Shown one piece after another: positions 4,775 through 7,257 of a stretch of DNA of 7,257 nucleotides. This DNA comes from Actinomycetota bacterium. GTDB lineage: Bacteria > Actinomycetota > Actinomycetes > Propionibacteriales > Propionibacteriaceae. The stretch covers positions 1 through 7,257 of the forward strand of contig JACRAA010000313.1 of NCBI GenBank assembly GCA_016213595.1. Direction: 5' to 3'. Position numbers and translations under genes: made by a program. The notes beneath the pieces are model-generated. The model ran no database searches, was not told the DNA's origin, and saw only the letters and a list, made by a program, of their open reading frames with translations. Positions within the stretch are counted from its first letter, which is position 1, and each line of letters opens with the position of its first letter.

Positions 4775-7018
4775 ATGTCGCTTGCTCTGCACACCCGCAC
4801 TCACCTAGTCCATCGCCCCTTGGGCGTGGAACACCCGTACGCGGTCTCTCCCGACCAGCGTGTCCCAGCCATTCCCAGAGTCAGTGAGCCGCTGCGGCTC
4901 GGCCTGCTTGCTCCGGCTGATGCCTCGGGTCTGGTCGTGGAGCTGCGCTGGTCCTCCGGAGGCGTTGACCGCCTGCCGCTCCATGCGGTGGGCGACGAGC
5001 CCAGCGACGCCGCTGCGCTGGCCGGCGGCGACGGCCACCTGTCGACTGCCCAGGCCCGGGCCCTGTCGTCCGACGACGCCTGGGCGGTCGACCTGCCACC
5101 ACTGACCTCCGAGACCGGCCGCTACCGGTTCGTCGGCGACGACCTCGACCCGACCGAGTGGTTCGACCTCTATCCGGCTGCCTGGTCGGTCGCCCCCGAT
5201 GCGGCCGTGACAGGCGCTCCCGAGCATCTCGTACGGGGAAGTGTCCAGGCGCTTCGCTCTGCTGCGGGTGTGCACCGGCTGAGCTTCTCGCTCCGCCTGG
5301 TCCCCGGTGACCACGTCGTCGGCTTCGGCGAACGGTTCGACGCTGTCGACCAGGTCGGACGACGGCCTGACTCGGTCGTCTTCGAGCAGTACAAGTCACA
5401 AGGCGAGTACCGCCGTACATACCTGCCTATGCCCTTCGCACACGTGATCAGCACCGACGGTACGAGCTGGGGCTTCCACATCCGGACCGCGCGCCGTGTC
5501 TGGTTCGACGTCGGTGCCTCCGACCCCTCCCTGCTCACCGTCGAGGTCGACCTCGGCAGCAGTCGTGAGGCCGTCGACGTCGGCGTCTTTACCGGCACTC
5601 CCGCAGAGGTGCTCTCCAAGTTCTTGGATGAGGTGGGACGGGCCACCGAGCTGCCCGGATGGGTGCTGAAGCTGTGGGCGTCCGGCAATGAATGGAACAG
5701 CCAGGCAGCCGTCGAAGCTGTTGTCGCGCGCCACCACGCTGAGGACATCCCGATCGGCGCGGTGGTCATCGAGGCATGGTCCGACGAACAGAGCTTCACC
5801 ACGTTCAACGACGCCCACTACACACCGCATCTCGACGGCACGCCCCACCAGGCCTCCGACTTCACCTACCCCTTTGACGGGCACTGGCCCGACCCAGCTG
5901 GGATGGTACGAAAACTTCACGAGGTCGACATCCGCGTCCTGCTCTGGACCATCCCACTGCAAGGCGATGAGGCGGGCTTCGGAGCCGAACCACTCGCCGA
6001 CGCGCGCATCATGGCCGAGCGCGGCTACGCGGTCCAGGAGGACGACGGTCGCCCGTACCGAAACCGGGGATGGTGGTTCCCCGACGCGTTGATGCCCGAC
6101 TTCACGAACCCAGAGGCTCGGGCATGGTGGCTCGACAAGCGCCGCTGGCTCGTCAGGGACCTAGGCATCGACGGCTTCAAGACCGACGGCGGCGAGCATG
6201 CCTGGGGCAGCAACCTTCGGTACGGCGACGGATCTCGCGGGGACGAGGGCAACAACCGCTACCCGTCGGAGTACGCAGCAGCGTTCGGAGAGCTGCTGAG
6301 CTCCGAGGGCCGGGCACCTGTCACGTTCTCCCGAGCGGGCTACACCGGCTCGCAGGCGCACGGGGTGGTCTGGGCCGGCGACGAGAACTCGACATGGGAC
6401 GCCTTCCGCCATTCGCTGAACGCCGGCATCACCGCAGCAGCATGCGGCATCGTCTACTGGGGCTGGGACATCGCGGGCTTCTCAGGTCCAGTCCCGGACG
6501 CCGAGCTGTACCTACGGGCAACCGCCGCCTCCGCGTTCCTGCCAGTGATGCAGTACCACTCCGAGTTCAACCACCACCGGACACCGTCGCGGGACCGGAC
6601 GCCGTGGAACGTCGCCGAACAGTCGAACGACTCCCGCGTCGTACCTGTGTTCCGTCGGTACACGCTGCTGCGAGAGGGACTGCTGGGTTACCTCGCTGCG
6701 AGCGCGCGGGCGGCGGTGACGACCGATCATCCGCTGCTGCGAGGCCTTTTCTTCGACTGGCCTGACGACGAGCGGGTCTGGGACTTTCCGCACCAGTTCC
6801 TGTGCGGGAACGATCTGCTCGTACATCCCGTGACCCAGCCGGGGGCCCGCGAGTGGACCACGTGGCTACCGGCGGGCCAGTGGGTCGACGTCTGGACGGG
6901 CGAAGACCTTCCTGGGGGCACACTTCACACTCGGGCCGTCCCCTTGGACATCCTTCCCGTCTACTGCCGGGCAGGCGCATGGCCGGAACTCGGGGGTCTC
7001 TTCCACCCGTCCGCATGA
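4775..7018 (+). CDS. Cytoplasmic glycoside hydrolase family 31 enzyme
   Basis: A 747-residue retaining alpha-glycosidase or transglycosidase with no signal peptide or membrane segment, so it should act on imported sugar. An N-terminal beta-rich region runs to about 290 and includes the GH31 landmark G183-F-G-E-R-F188. The catalytic barrel runs from about P294-G-W to 605, and a C-terminal beta region ends the protein. The nucleophile is Asp471 in F-K469-T-D471-G-G-E; the acid/base is Asp536 in W-A-G-D536-E-N. Other expected active-site residues are Trp391 (LLWTIP), Arg520 (FSRAG) and His595 (MQYHSEF). The usual DFGE is DGGE here, and Glu333 (VVIEAWSDE) seems to replace an Asp that contacts the sugar in many GH31 enzymes. 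GH31 covers alpha-glucosidases, xylosidases, galactosidases and isomaltosyl- or glucosyltransferases. From memory the barrel motifs recall the CtsY-like (3-alpha-isomaltosyltransferase) group, so activity is left open. Confidence 0.96.
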   Translation: MSLALHTRTHLVHRPLGVEHPYAVSPDQRVPAIPRVSEPLRLGLLAPADASGLVVELRWSSGGVDRLPLHAVGDEPSDAAALAGGDGHLSTAQARALSSDDAWAVDLPPLTSETGRYRFVGDDLDPTEWFDLYPAAWSVAPDAAVTGAPEHLVRGSVQALRSAAGVHRLSFSLRLVPGDHVVGFGERFDAVDQVGRRPDSVVFEQYKSQGEYRRTYLPMPFAHVISTDGTSWGFHIRTARRVWFDVGASDPSLLTVEVDLGSSREAVDVGVFTGTPAEVLSKFLDEVGRATELPGWVLKLWASGNEWNSQAAVEAVVARHHAEDIPIGAVVIEAWSDEQSFTTFNDAHYTPHLDGTPHQASDFTYPFDGHWPDPAGMVRKLHEVDIRVLLWTIPLQGDEAGFGAEPLADARIMAERGYAVQEDDGRPYRNRGWWFPDALMPDFTNPEARAWWLDKRRWLVRDLGIDGFKTDGGEHAWGSNLRYGDGSRGDEGNNRYPSEYAAAFGELLSSEGRAPVTFSRAGYTGSQAHGVVWAGDENSTWDAFRHSLNAGITAAACGIVYWGWDIAGFSGPVPDAELYLRATAASAFLPVMQYHSEFNHHRTPSRDRTPWNVAEQSNDSRVVPVFRRYTLLREGLLGYLAASARAAVTTDHPLLRGLFFDWPDDERVWDFPHQFLCGNDLLVHPVTQPGAREWTTWLPAGQWVDVWTGEDLPGGTLHTRAVPLDILPVYCRAGAWPELGGLFHPSA

Positions 7019-7257
7019 AGCATCGCGACGAATCGAGAGCTCGAGCCCGATCGGAGGATGGCCGGCCTGCATCGATAGTGCGCTGCCATGAAGCGGCCGG
7101 ACATGCCGACGTCTGCGCTGCTTGAGGGATTGGCTAGATGTGGCCTAGCCGGCTTCGCGTCAGAGGCGACGCCTCAGCACGGGCGGCTCAGTGGGCGAAC
7201 CCGGGCTGGTCGCGTTGACGTGTTGATCCTGTCGCCTCCCGGTTCGGCCAGCTGTGG
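7019..7257. other. Downstream region with small hairpins, no clear gene
   Basis: Two small stems lie in tandem: GGCTAG/CTAGCC (7132-7137 and 7145-7150, loop of 7) and GAGGC/GCCTC (7163-7167 and 7171-7175, loop GAC). They could end the operon transcript but have no U tract and lie over 110 bases past the stop. A plus-strand frame from ATG 7088 stays open to the window edge (56 codons), but it has no Shine-Dalgarno signal and lower G/C at third positions than the genes upstream. Minus-strand frames entering from the right edge close within about 35 codons. None gives a recognisable product. Confidence 0.3.

Noticed and set aside
4881..5420. Long minus-strand frames opposite the hydrolase, permeases and binding protein
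   Set aside because: They are Arg/Gly/Pro-rich translations typical of the antisense of GC-rich genes, with no recognisable domains and no ribosome sites.
7088..7257. Plus-strand frame from ATG 7088 open to the right edge
   Set aside because: No ribosome site, weaker third-position G/C bias, two hairpins inside it and no recognisable family. More sequence to the right would settle it.
1..7257. CRISPR array, tRNA/rRNA genes, insertion sequences, attachment sites
   Set aside because: No regularly spaced repeats, cloverleaf pattern, transposase or terminal inverted repeats were seen on either strand.

Overview
The window is high-GC DNA (about two-thirds GC by eye, strong G/C bias at third codon positions, Streptomyces-like promoter and Shine-Dalgarno signals). 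This points to an actinomycete, but no marker gene fixes the genus. It holds one complete carbohydrate-utilisation locus built around a divergent promoter region.

Layout, left to right. Bases 1-252 are mostly non-coding; they carry weak hairpins behind the regulator gene and one possible 21-codon peptide gene on the minus strand (64-129). A ROK-family sugar-responsive repressor lies at 253-1431 (minus). The 143-base divergent intergenic region (1432-1574) carries a plausible plus-strand promoter, a second possible promoter facing the regulator, and two inverted repeats that are candidate operators. The plus-strand operon follows: two CUT1-type (MalF/MalG-like) ABC permeases (1575-2450 and 2443-3378), a solute-binding lipoprotein (3405-4673), a perfect 12-bp GC hairpin (4681-4710), and a cytoplasmic glycoside hydrolase family 31 enzyme (4775-7018). 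The last 239 bases have two small hairpins and no recognisable gene.

Proposed working model: the lipoprotein captures an alpha-linked oligosaccharide outside the cell, and the two permeases import it. They probably use a shared ATPase encoded elsewhere (MsiK type), because no ATPase gene is present. The GH31 enzyme then cleaves or rearranges it in the cytoplasm. The ROK protein keeps its sugar-binding and zinc motifs but not the kinase ATP motif, so it probably represses both its own gene and the operon until the sugar or a breakdown product binds.

The architecture is of a known type. The less ordinary points are the GH31 active-site variant with unknown substrate, the operator pair, the binding-protein gene placed third and followed by a hairpin, single TTA codons in only the regulator and the binding protein, and the small peptide frame at the left edge.
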